From Peristeroidobacter agariperforans (GTDB lineage: Bacteria; Pseudomonadota; Gammaproteobacteria; Steroidobacterales; Steroidobacteraceae): DNA of 64,000 nucleotides. The stretch covers positions 186,001-250,000 of the forward strand of contig NZ_RYFW01000006.1 of NCBI RefSeq assembly GCF_004138335.1, read 5' to 3'. The translations under genes were made by a program, and so were the position numbers. Under the pieces are notes generated by a model. It made no database searches and was not told the origin of the DNA. It saw nothing but the letters and a program-made list of their open reading frames with translations. Positions within the stretch are counted from its first letter, which is position 1, and the number at the start of each line of letters is the position of its first letter. Positions 35,509 to 44,280 of this stretch are shown here, in pieces.

Positions 35509-38500
35509 ATGTCCATCATCAAGAACAAGCGGCGCACGGCTGTGCCGAAGCGCCCGCTCAATGGCGTGCTCTCGTCCTTCGTAGTCGCCGGCTTTTCCAG
35601 CGCCGCGCTGGCCAATCCTCAGGGCGCCACGATCGTCGAGGGTTCCGCGACAATAACCCAGAGCAGCGCCAGCCAACTCGACGTCATCTCGACCACTGAT
35701 CGAGCCATCATCAACTGGAATTCCTTTTCGATTGGCAGCGGCGAGCTGACGCGCTTTCAGATGGGCAGCAGCGATAGCGCCGTGCTGAATCGGGTCATAG
35801 GCGGAACGATTTCACAGATCGACGGCTCGCTCACGTCGAACGGCCGCGTCTATCTGATCAATCCGAACGGCGTGATCATCGGCGCCACGGGCATGGTGCA
35901 GACGCAGAGCTTCATCGCCAGCACCCGATACCTCGCCGACGAGGACTTCATGAACGGCGGCGAGATGACCTTCCTCGGCACGGGCTCGGGCGAAGTGCAC
36001 AACCTAGGGACCATCGTCGCCTCGGACGGTGACGTCGCGCTCATTGGCGATCGGGTCGTCAATAGCGGCTCCATCAGCGCCCCGCAAGGCGTCATCGCGC
36101 TCGCCGCGGGCGATGACATCATGCTGGCTGCGCCCGGCTCGTCGCGCCTTCTGGTCCGTGTCGCCGGCGTCACCGACGCCGACGCTGCTCAGATTCAACA
36201 CACCGGCGATCTAAGTGCCGCTCAAGCAGAGTTGCAAGCCGTCGGTGGCAATCTGTATGCGCTCGCCGTCAATGCGGCCGGTGCGATCACCGCGACCGGC
36301 GTCCAGAATCGTGGGGGTCGCATTTATCTCACAGGAAACGCGGCGCAGATCAATGTGACTGGAACGCTGACCGCGCGCAACAGCGACGGCGCCGGCGGCA
36401 GCATCCACATAGATTCCGGCGTCGGTTATGAAAGTGAAGCTCGCGTCACTGGCACGCTCAACGCCTCGTCCACATCGACGGGCGGCAGCATCAACATCGA
36501 TTCGTCTCGCATCGAGCTGAACGATGGCGCTCGCCTGCTCGTCTCGGGCGGCAGCGGCAACGCAGGCGGTGTATTCGTGGGCTCCGAGGAAGACACGAAT
36601 CAAGTGATCGTTGCCGAGGGCGCCAGCATCGAAGCGAATTCGCTGTCCGGCGACGCGGGCAATATCGAGCTCAGCGGCGCCGGAGTCTATTTCCACGGCG
36701 AACTGCACGCGCGTGGCGGAGCATCGCAGGCGCAGTTCAACATCCACTCGGGCGAAGGCGTCGAGTACACCGGTCTCGCGGACCTGCGTGCCTATGGCGA
36801 TGAGGCGCGCTTCGGCTCGGTGAACATCGACAGCGCTTATTCGAATCTGCGCATCGCCCCCACCGACGGCATTCTCCCTGTCCTCGACTCCGACGCGCTC
36901 GCTACGCAGCTGAATTACGGCAATGTGAAGATTGCCGCGAACGGAGCGGGCCGCTACATCGACGTGTTTGCACCGCTGAGCTGGCAGGCCGCCACCCGAC
37001 TCACCTTGCAGGCCGACGACACTGTGGACATCAATCAGGCGATCGACGGCAGCAACGGCGCCTTGCATTTGATCTCACTCAACGCCGCCGTGACGGATCT
37101 CGAGCCCGCGACCATCACGGTCCGCGACCTGTGGCTGTCAGCAGCCGAACAGGTGAATCTCGCGAATCGCGTCGTCGCGCAGAACGTCACGCTTTACGAC
37201 ATCGGCGGCCCCACCTGGCTGACCAATGAGCAGAACCAACTCGGCTCCATCACGTTCATGCGTGACCTGCGCGCGCAGAGCGGCGAAGTCGACATCGTCG
37301 ATAGCGCTGGCGGACTCAGCTTGACCACGAGCAATGTCGGCGGCATCGGCTACTCCACCTACGGCAATTTCCGTGTGCGAACCTCGGGCAATCTGACACT
37401 GGCACCGGAGTTCCACACGCAGGTCGGTGGCGATGTGACTTTGGTTGCGGCCGGTGGCGTGTTACGCAATCAATCCACCGCAGGCGCCAACGTTTTCGGC
37501 ACCTCCTCCACGGGACTCGGCCGCACGCGCGTGTACGCATCTGCCGTCGGCGACAATGGCGGCCTCGAAGGCGCGGCTCAGTACAATGTTTCTTATTCGG
37601 CGGAGCACGAGACCGCCGCCAGCACCGGCTTCTATTACAGCGGCAGCGCGCCGCAGGAGCCAGGCCCATCGGATCCTGGCCCGGTCGATCCTGTCGATCC
37701 TGAAGAACCAGTGGATCCTCCGGATCCGGTCGATCCGCCGGTCATCCCCGAGCCGCCGCCTCTGCCACCATCGCAGATCATCCAGACCGCGCTCGATGGT
37801 AATTCGTTCGAGCAGCTCAGTCGCCCCTCGCCGGACGACTTCTCCCGGCTGGCCGCAAATCTGGGAGTGCTCACGCCGCCTCTGCCACCAGGCGACCCGG
37901 CGAACTGGTCGACCGGGAAAACCGACCAGCTGGAAGCGTTGGCCGAGCTCGCCGACGTCAAAGGCACGAACACCAGCAAGCGACCGATCGGTGCGCCTGA
38001 AAATCAGCCGCCGCCGGAGCGGCTGGAACAGCGGGTCCTCGATCAGATCGAAGATATGGTCGCGCGGCTGAGCGCGTTTCTGCAGGCGGTGCAGAGCGCC
38101 CCTGGCAAGGAAACGGCCGGGATGAGCAGCGCCCAGATCTCGCAGCTGCTGAAATCGATGTCGCCTGAAGTGCTGCAGCTGTTGGGGCAGCAGTCGCCGC
38201 ACATACTGGAACAACAGCTGGCCATCATCATGGCGAAGTTGGCAATGGAACAGCGTAACCGCGCTTTGGATGAACGCCTGGCTGCCCGCGATCAAGCGCT
38301 CCAGGAACTCCAGGAAAAAGCGAACGACATGCGGGAATCAGCGCAGCAGCTGTATTCCGGAGCGATCACTAGTTTGGTCATGTCGGTCGTTCAAGCCGCG
38401 ACGCAGATTGCCGCGAGCCAAGCCGGAGCTGTCAAAACGCCAGTCCTCCGCGATCTCAATCTCCCACAGAAGCCCGATGACACGAAGTTCTCGGCCCCGA

Positions 38501-38607
38501 CGCCCCCACAATTGCCGCAGCACATGCCGCCCGTCTCCTTGCCCTCGGCCGTGCAAGCCCGGCTCGACGCCCTCAGGGCTCTCGAGGCCCTCCAGAACCG
38601 TCCCTGA
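35509..38607 (+). CDS. Two-partner secretion exoprotein (TpsA, filamentous-hemagglutinin N-terminus)
   Basis: A 1032-residue secreted protein. Residues 1-36 are a long basic signal peptide (KNKRRTAVPKRP then hydrophobic to AALA). The TPS secretion domain (about 37-270) carries NSFSIG (71-76) and NPNGV (118-122), the family signatures recognised by TpsB. Residues about 270-710 are Gly/Asn/Asp-rich beta-helix. A Pro/Asp-rich linker (about 718-755) then leads to an unusual mostly alpha-helical C-terminus with a coiled coil (MEQRNRALDERLAARDQALQ) and a hydrophobic helix (GAITSLVMSVVQAATQIAAS). Start ATG at 35509; GTG 35503 is an alternative. Its partner tpsB follows 18 nt later. Confidence 0.9.
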   Translation: MSIIKNKRRTAVPKRPLNGVLSSFVVAGFSSAALANPQGATIVEGSATITQSSASQLDVISTTDRAIINWNSFSIGSGELTRFQMGSSDSAVLNRVIGGTISQIDGSLTSNGRVYLINPNGVIIGATGMVQTQSFIASTRYLADEDFMNGGEMTFLGTGSGEVHNLGTIVASDGDVALIGDRVVNSGSISAPQGVIALAAGDDIMLAAPGSSRLLVRVAGVTDADAAQIQHTGDLSAAQAELQAVGGNLYALAVNAAGAITATGVQNRGGRIYLTGNAAQINVTGTLTARNSDGAGGSIHIDSGVGYESEARVTGTLNASSTSTGGSINIDSSRIELNDGARLLVSGGSGNAGGVFVGSEEDTNQVIVAEGASIEANSLSGDAGNIELSGAGVYFHGELHARGGASQAQFNIHSGEGVEYTGLADLRAYGDEARFGSVNIDSAYSNLRIAPTDGILPVLDSDALATQLNYGNVKIAANGAGRYIDVFAPLSWQAATRLTLQADDTVDINQAIDGSNGALHLISLNAAVTDLEPATITVRDLWLSAAEQVNLANRVVAQNVTLYDIGGPTWLTNEQNQLGSITFMRDLRAQSGEVDIVDSAGGLSLTTSNVGGIGYSTYGNFRVRTSGNLTLAPEFHTQVGGDVTLVAAGGVLRNQSTAGANVFGTSSTGLGRTRVYASAVGDNGGLEGAAQYNVSYSAEHETAASTGFYYSGSAPQEPGPSDPGPVDPVDPEEPVDPPDPVDPPVIPEPPPLPPSQIIQTALDGNSFEQLSRPSPDDFSRLAANLGVLTPPLPPGDPANWSTGKTDQLEALAELADVKGTNTSKRPIGAPENQPPPERLEQRVLDQIEDMVARLSAFLQAVQSAPGKETAGMSSAQISQLLKSMSPEVLQLLGQQSPHILEQQLAIIMAKLAMEQRNRALDERLAARDQALQELQEKANDMRESAQQLYSGAITSLVMSVVQAATQIAASQAGAVKTPVLRDLNLPQKPDDTKFSAPTPPQLPQHMPPVSLPSAVQARLDALRALEALQNRP
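37661..37770 (+). repeat. GATCC-rich Pro-Asp repeat linker in tpsA
   Basis: GATCC recurs six times in about 65 bp, encoding alternating Pro-Asp/Pro-Val units (PVDPVDP, PVDPPDPVDPP). It separates the beta-helical passenger from the helical C-terminus and is a plausible slippage or length-variable site. Confidence 0.75.
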
Positions 38608-38625
38608 GCGCGTCGGAAATAAGAT

Positions 38626-40323
38626 ATGAAACATCTCGCTCTTCTCACTGCGCTCGGCTGCTGGTCTGCTGCTTCTGTCGCGCAGGACTTGAATCGTATT
38701 CAGCCCGCGCCCGTGCCAGCTGTCGAGCCTCCGCCCGTCACTCCGAACGTTGGCGATGCTCCCGGCGCGGCTGCGTCGTCGACGCTGTTGTTGCCCGAGC
38801 TGCGCAGCCTGATCTTCATCAGCAAACCCGAGCAGCTCACTGAAGCGAAGGCAGGCGATGCGGCGGTGGATTCCTCCCGCATCCCGCTGCTCGACAACCA
38901 AACATTCCGCAATCGCATCGAGCCGTATCTCGGCGAGCCGCTGCGTCAGAGCGGACTGAAACGTCTGTTGGCCACTATCAACTTGTTCTACGCCGCCAAT
39001 GACAAGCCCTTCGTGAGCGCAAGCGCGCCTGCGCAGGACGTAACCGACGGAGTGTTGCGTATCCTCGTCGTCGAAGGCCGCGTCGAACAGGTCAAAGTCG
39101 AAGGCAATCGCTACTTTTCCGATGAGCAGTACCTCGCGGCGCTTGGCCTCCGCGCCGGCGATTCGCTGCGGAAATCACAGCTCGAAGCGAACATTGCATG
39201 GGTCAATCGCAACCCGTTCCGTGCAGCCACCATCGTGGCGGCGCCCGGCGAATCCTTCGGCGGCACGAATCTGATCGTTCACGCCAACGAGCGCTATCCC
39301 GTGCGCGTCTACGCCAACGCGGACAACACCGGCTCGCCCAACACCGGCGAAGAACGCCTGGGGCTCGGCGTGAATTGGGGTAATGCCTTCGGACGCGGAC
39401 ATCAACTCAACTATCAGCTGACCAGCAGCGCCGACTTCGATCGTTCCATCGGCCACTCGGCCAGCTATGTCGTGCCCTTGCCGTGGCATCACCTGCTGAC
39501 CTTCAGCGGCGCCTGGTCGCGCATCAATGCCGACGTGCCGGTGGATTTCGATTCGCAGGGCACGTCGTGGCAAACGGCCTTTCGCTACGAAGCGCCGCTG
39601 CAACCCACCGAGCGCGGCTGGAATCAATCGCTGCTCGCGGGCGCCGACTTCAAGCGCTCCGACAACAACCTGGAATTCGGCGGCGTGCCGGTGACCGACA
39701 ACACCACCGATATCGTGCAGGCGGTGCTCGGCTACCGAATGAGCGCCGAAGACAAGTACGGGCGCACCGGCGTCGCCGCCACCGTTGTCTATTCGCCTGG
39801 CTCGATCGGCAGCCGCAACGAGACCCGATATTTCGACATCAGCCGCTGGGGCGCGGAATCGGACTACTCATACGCCCGCATCGATCTGGAGCGCTTGACA
39901 AAGCTGCCCGCCAACTTCGCCTGGCGCTTGACCGCATCGCTGCAAGCCGCGAGCGACAACCTGCTCGGCTCCGAGCAGCTCGCGCTCACGGGCACGTACG
40001 GCGTCAGAGGGTACGGCGAGAACGACAGCTTCGCCGATGGCGGCTACATGATCCGCAACGAGCTGTTGCTGCCGCATGTGAATGCCAGCTCGTTATACGT
40101 GCGCCTGCAGCCGCTGGTGTTCTATGACTATGCCCAGGGCGCGAACAAACGTCTGTTGCCTGGCGAGCGCGACCGCGCCACGTTGAGCAGCGTCGGTCTT
40201 GGCGGCCGCATGGCCTTCGGCCAGTCCTGCGAGTTGCGCTTCGCTTACGGCTGGCAGTTGCACTCGTTGTCCGGCGAGGACCGAGGCGACCAGGCGCACG
40301 CCGGCATCGTCTTCAGCTATTGA
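38626..40323 (+). CDS. Two-partner secretion outer-membrane transporter (TpsB, ShlB/FhaC/HecB type)
   Basis: A 565-residue outer-membrane beta-barrel that exports its TpsA. Signal peptide MKHLALLTALGCWSAASVA; a Pro-rich linker; POTRA domains (about 80-220, with DGVLRILVVEGRVEQVKVEGN at the boundary); then a 16-strand barrel. The conserved barrel motif GVRGYGENDSF is present near residue 459 and the protein ends in FSY, a typical barrel terminus. It is co-transcribed with tpsA. Confidence 0.93.
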   Translation: MKHLALLTALGCWSAASVAQDLNRIQPAPVPAVEPPPVTPNVGDAPGAAASSTLLLPELRSLIFISKPEQLTEAKAGDAAVDSSRIPLLDNQTFRNRIEPYLGEPLRQSGLKRLLATINLFYAANDKPFVSASAPAQDVTDGVLRILVVEGRVEQVKVEGNRYFSDEQYLAALGLRAGDSLRKSQLEANIAWVNRNPFRAATIVAAPGESFGGTNLIVHANERYPVRVYANADNTGSPNTGEERLGLGVNWGNAFGRGHQLNYQLTSSADFDRSIGHSASYVVPLPWHHLLTFSGAWSRINADVPVDFDSQGTSWQTAFRYEAPLQPTERGWNQSLLAGADFKRSDNNLEFGGVPVTDNTTDIVQAVLGYRMSAEDKYGRTGVAATVVYSPGSIGSRNETRYFDISRWGAESDYSYARIDLERLTKLPANFAWRLTASLQAASDNLLGSEQLALTGTYGVRGYGENDSFADGGYMIRNELLLPHVNASSLYVRLQPLVFYDYAQGANKRLLPGERDRATLSSVGLGGRMAFGQSCELRFAYGWQLHSLSGEDRGDQAHAGIVFSY

Positions 40324-40404
40324 CCCTCGCTGTCAGGCCAGTCTTGACGCCCCGCCGAGCCGCAGCGCATCCTCGCGCTGCGGTCAATTCAGGCGGAGAC
40401 AGCG

Positions 40405-41487
40405 CTGGCTACGCAGGACAAACGGCGACCCCGCCGTCAGATACAAGAAGTCACCATCGACGATGTGGCGGAGGAAGCCGGCGTCTCACGCATGACCGTA
40501 TCTCGAGTCCTGCGTGGTGGGCATCTGGTGCGCGCGCCCCTTCAGGAACGCGTGTTCGCGGCGGTCAAGAAACTCAACTACCGGTTGAATGTTTCCGCTC
40601 GCGCGTTGGCCGGCTCCGGGCCGTCGCGCGTGGGCCTGGTCTATTCGAACCCCAGCCAGGCCTATCTCGGCGAGTTGCTGACCGGCGCGCTGAAAGAGTC
40701 CAGCAAGCTCGGCATGCAGCTCACATTGACCGCCGATGCCGACAGCCATGACCGCACCGCAGAGATCGAATCGCTCCTGCGCAGTGGCGTGACCTCGTTC
40801 CTGCTGCCCTCGCCCGCCTGCGATGCGCCCGACGTGGTCAAGTTACTGCGAGAAGCGAAGGCGCGCTGGGTGGCGATCTCACCGGCGAATCTGGAAATTC
40901 ATCCCTTCAGTGTGTCGGCCGATCATTTCGACATCGCCGGCCGGATGACAGCGCGGCTGATCGAGCTGGGTCATCGTCACATCGGCTTCATCGCCGGGGA
41001 TCCGGCGTCCAAGGGCGGCGCCGAGCGCTTGCGTGGACACCTGCGGGCCATGGCGGCGGCGGATATCGAGAAATGTCCGATCGAGCAAGGTTATTTCACG
41101 TTCCAATCGGGGCTGGAGGCCACCGAGCGCCTGCTCAAATCGTTCACCGAGTGCACCGCCATCATCGCGTGCAACGACGACATGGCCGCTGCCGCGATCT
41201 CGGTCGCGCATCGACATCATCTGAGCGTGCCGGACGATCTCACCATCGTGGGCTTCGATGACACGCCCATTGCTTCGATCGTTTCGCCGGCCATCACGAC
41301 GGCGCGCCAGCCCATCGCCGAGATGGCGCGAAGCGCGATCCGCATGTTGCACGCTGCAGGCATGGCCGGCGATGCAGACGACGACAAACGAACCCAGAAG
41401 GTCCTGCCCGGCACGCTCATCGAGCGCGAGTCGAGCGCGCCACCGCGACAGCGCGCATTCCCGAAGTCCGCGCTCAGCGCCGGCTGA
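40405..41487 (+). CDS. LacI-family transcriptional regulator, apparent CTG start
   Basis: A 360-residue LacI/PurR-type repressor when read from CTG at 40405: MATQDKRRPRRQIQEVTIDDV then AEEAGVSRMTVSRVLRG. The helix-turn-helix is complete only with this start; the next ordinary start (GTG, 40465) would remove TIDD and half of helix 1. GGAG lies six bases before the CTG. No ATG, GTG or TTG occurs in frame between the preceding stop (40345) and 40465. The C-terminal periplasmic-binding-like domain carries SRVGLVYSNPSQAYLGEL, LGHRHIGFIAGD and DDLTIVGFDDTPIASIVSPAITT. The target is unknown; a LacI-type operator exists at 61419. Confidence 0.85.
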   Translation: MATQDKRRPRRQIQEVTIDDVAEEAGVSRMTVSRVLRGGHLVRAPLQERVFAAVKKLNYRLNVSARALAGSGPSRVGLVYSNPSQAYLGELLTGALKESSKLGMQLTLTADADSHDRTAEIESLLRSGVTSFLLPSPACDAPDVVKLLREAKARWVAISPANLEIHPFSVSADHFDIAGRMTARLIELGHRHIGFIAGDPASKGGAERLRGHLRAMAAADIEKCPIEQGYFTFQSGLEATERLLKSFTECTAIIACNDDMAAAAISVAHRHHLSVPDDLTIVGFDDTPIASIVSPAITTARQPIAEMARSAIRMLHAAGMAGDADDDKRTQKVLPGTLIERESSAPPRQRAFPKSALSAG

Positions 41488-41506
41488 TCCGCCTCACCAG
41501 CAGCGA

Positions 41507-42580
41507 TCATTCCATGCCGCTTGCCGCGCGCCACTCTTGAACGAGCTGGCTCATCAACACGGCGGCGGGCAACTCCCGAGCTAGCGGCGCAGCTTGCCCC
41601 GCCCAGTACGCTGCGAACTCGTGATTACCCTTGGCGCTGGCTGCCGCGTGCAACGCCTTCGCGGCGTCGTACGCAATCGGATAGTCCGGCAATGCCGGCG
41701 CGCCCGCTTCGACGAGCTCATACATTTGATTTGGAAGACCACGCGCACCGCGACCGGAAATGGCGGCCGTAATGCGAGTGTGGTGCGCACGTTCGCTCTT
41801 CATTTGTTCTCTGTACGCGGCGTTTGCAGATGACTCGGGGCAGAGCACGAACGCAGTGCCCATTTGCACGCCGGCGGCTCCCAATGTCATTGCAGCGACG
41901 ATACCTCGGCCATCCATGATGCCGCCCGCGGCGATGATTGGAACACTGCACTGCTTCACCAGTATTCGAACGAGGGCGAAGGTACCGATGTCATCATCGC
42001 CGCGCGAGGGATCGAACACACCTCGATGACCGCCCGCCTCCACTCCCTGCGCGACGATGGCATCCACGCCGGCGTGCTCACATAGCCTTGCCTCTTCTGC
42101 ATTCGTCGCACACGCCAGCGTTACGATGCCGGCCGCGCGAAACAGCTTGATCCACTCGGGCGATGGCAGCCCGAAATGAAAGCTGACGATCGCCGGCCGC
42201 TCTTCCAGTAACATGGCGAGCATCGGCTCGTTGCCCACGAAGGTCTGATAGATCTCCCGCAATGCTGGCGGTGGCTTCGCACCAAACCTTGCGAACTGCG
42301 GCTCGAGATACGCCAGCCACGCAGCCTCGCGCGTAGCATCAGCCATCGCCGGACGATGGCAGAACAAATTGACGTTGAACGGCCGCGACGTGAGCGCTCG
42401 CGTCGAGCAGATCATCGCGCGAGATTGCTCGACGTTGCTTGCACCGAGCCCCAGCGAGCCCAAACCGCCGCTGTTCGAAACCGCCGCCGCCAACGCCGGC
42501 GTGGATACACCCGCCATCGGCGCCTGGATGATGGGATGCTCGATGCCGAGCAGAGCCAGGAGTGATTGAACGCTACTCAT
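41507..42580 (-). CDS. Nitronate monooxygenase-like FMN enzyme
   Basis: Start [12 protein letters not shown] at 42580; 357 residues. TIM-barrel flavoprotein of the NMO/2-nitropropane dioxygenase family. Motifs: [38 protein letters not shown] (FMN-phosphate site), [15 protein letters not shown] and [12 protein letters not shown]. It oxidises alkyl nitronates in characterised members; some homologues act on other compounds. It lies downstream of the M20 gene on the same strand but behind a strong hairpin, so probably not in that operon. Confidence 0.9.
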   Translation of the reverse strand: MSSVQSLLALLGIEHPIIQAPMAGVSTPALAAAVSNSGGLGSLGLGASNVEQSRAMICSTRALTSRPFNVNLFCHRPAMADATREAAWLAYLEPQFARFGAKPPPALREIYQTFVGNEPMLAMLLEERPAIVSFHFGLPSPEWIKLFRAAGIVTLACATNAEEARLCEHAGVDAIVAQGVEAGGHRGVFDPSRGDDDIGTFALVRILVKQCSVPIIAAGGIMDGRGIVAAMTLGAAGVQMGTAFVLCPESSANAAYREQMKSERAHHTRITAAISGRGARGLPNQMYELVEAGAPALPDYPIAYDAAKALHAAASAKGNHEFAAYWAGQAAPLARELPAAVLMSQLVQEWRAASGME

Positions 42581-42604
42581 GCCGCGATGGTAGCGCATGC
42601 GGCG

Positions 42605-42631
42605 ACGCTGGCGTCACTAAGACGCCAGCGT
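42605..42631 (-). terminator. Hairpin after the M20 gene
   Basis: Perfect 11-bp stem ACGCTGGCGTC / GACGCCAGCGT with loop ACTAA, 14 nt past the M20 stop and 24 nt before the NMO gene. There is no U-tract; it likely ends or stabilises the riboswitch-controlled transcript. Confidence 0.6.
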
Positions 42632-42645
42632 GACCTGCCTCTACT

Positions 42646-44238
42646 TCAAGGAGCCGCGCCTGCTGCCACCGCCGATGCCGGGGTGCCCGGATAGGCGATG
42701 CCGAGTTGCTCGAGATAACTGCTGTACTTCTTCGGGTTGTAGTAGTACCTGGTCATCTGCGGGCGGATCCGCTCCATCAGCTCCTTGTTGAGATGAATGG
42801 CGGGCTGATCCGCCGGCGCCAGCACCGGATCGTATTTCATATCCTTCAGTTGCTCGTTGTTGAAGTAATCCTTCGCGCTCGCGAGCAGCGCCGGCGTCGT
42901 CATCATGTCCATCACCGTGAGCGCCACCGCCTTCGCGCCGGTCACCGCGCCTTTGTGAGCAATCGGCGTCGCCATCGCCATGGCAGCGGTGACGTTGTGA
43001 CCGATGGTGTTGGGAATATTCGACGGGAAGCGGATCGTGATCGTCGGCACCGTCCACATGATGTCGCCGATGTCGTCAGAGCCGCCACGCATGGCATTTT
43101 CCTTCGACTCCGGTGTCTGCAGCGGCGCCACCTCGGTCGCAAGCTTTTCCACCTTGAACCCATTCGCCTCTTGCACCGATTTCGCGAACGTCTGATCGGC
43201 CTCGCTCCACTGCGGCATGCCGATGGCCTTCATGTTCTCGTACGCAGCCTCGGCCAGCGGTTTGTTACCGAAATTCGGCGCCGCATAGCCGAGCAAACGT
43301 CGGCTGACCTTCGTGCCAGTCGCCTGCGCGGCCGCCTCCGAAATGGTGTTGCCAACCTCGTACAGATCGCGGATCGCTGCGAACGTCTGATCACGGAAGT
43401 AATACCAGACGGTGCCGACGCCAGGCACGACGTTCGGCTGGCCACCGCCGTTGGTGATCACGTAGTGCGAACGTTGCGTGAGTGGCAGATGCTCACGGCG
43501 CATGTTCCATGCGATGTTCATGAGCTCGACACCGTCGAGCGCGCTACGCCCGGACCACGGTGAACCTGCCGAATGCGCCGTCTTGCCGCTGAACGTGTAC
43601 TCGACGGACACCATGCCGTTGTTGCCGGCCGGTCCCCACGAGGTGCTGAGGTCCTTGCTCACGTGCGTGAAGATGGACGCGTCCACGCCTTGGAACATCC
43701 CGGCGCGGACATAGAACGCCTTGGTGCCTAACAGTTCCTCGGCGACGCCCGGCCAGATCATCAGGCGGCCCTCGATCTTGTTCTTCTCCATCACTTCCTT
43801 GACAGCGAGTGCCGCAGCGACGACGGCCGGCATGCCGGAGTTGTGACCTTCACCATGCCCGGGCGCACCGGCCAATTGTGGTGTGATCGCCGCCGAACCC
43901 GGCACCTGCGACAGACCGAGCAGCGCGTCGATATCGCTGCCGAGCGCGATCGTCGGCCCCGACTTTCCCCACGTCGCGGTCCACGCGGTGGGAATGCCTG
44001 CCACGCCGCGCTCGATAGTGAAGCCATTCTTTTCCAGAATGCCGGTGATGTACTCGGAAGTGCGGAACTCCTGAAAGCCCGGCTCCGCAAAACTGTAGAT
44101 GGAGTCGACCATTTCCTGAACCAGCTTGGCGCGTTTGTCGACGCCTGCGAGGGTCGCCTGCTTCAACTCCGGTGCCGCCTGCGCCAGCACAGCCGGGGCG
44201 AACAGAGCCGTCAGAACTCCAATGCTCGTCTTGATCAC
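42646..44238 (-). CDS. Exported M20-family amidohydrolase (AbgB-like)
   Basis: A 530-residue zinc-dependent amidohydrolase with a signal peptide (IKTSIGVLTALFAPAVLAQA). It belongs to the M20 amidohydrolases similar to p-aminobenzoyl-glutamate hydrolase subunit B. Metal-site motifs: ALGSDIDALLG, GHGEGHNSGMPA, GVAEELLGTK, HVSKDLST, and SNIPNTIGHNVTAAMA near the C-terminus. The characterised relatives cleave N-acyl amino acids or dipeptides. Start codon GTG with GGAG six bases upstream. It lies 42 nt after the TonB receptor, under control of the same glycine riboswitch, so a glycine-yielding substrate is a reasonable inference. Confidence 0.9.
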   Translation of the reverse strand: MIKTSIGVLTALFAPAVLAQAAPELKQATLAGVDKRAKLVQEMVDSIYSFAEPGFQEFRTSEYITGILEKNGFTIERGVAGIPTAWTATWGKSGPTIALGSDIDALLGLSQVPGSAAITPQLAGAPGHGEGHNSGMPAVVAAALAVKEVMEKNKIEGRLMIWPGVAEELLGTKAFYVRAGMFQGVDASIFTHVSKDLSTSWGPAGNNGMVSVEYTFSGKTAHSAGSPWSGRSALDGVELMNIAWNMRREHLPLTQRSHYVITNGGGQPNVVPGVGTVWYYFRDQTFAAIRDLYEVGNTISEAAAQATGTKVSRRLLGYAAPNFGNKPLAEAAYENMKAIGMPQWSEADQTFAKSVQEANGFKVEKLATEVAPLQTPESKENAMRGGSDDIGDIMWTVPTITIRFPSNIPNTIGHNVTAAMAMATPIAHKGAVTGAKAVALTVMDMMTTPALLASAKDYFNNEQLKDMKYDPVLAPADQPAIHLNKELMERIRPQMTRYYYNPKKYSSYLEQLGIAYPGTPASAVAAGAAP

Positions 44239-44280
44239 GTTGATCTCCGTTGATGGTCCGATGGTTGTTTATTGGAAGTA

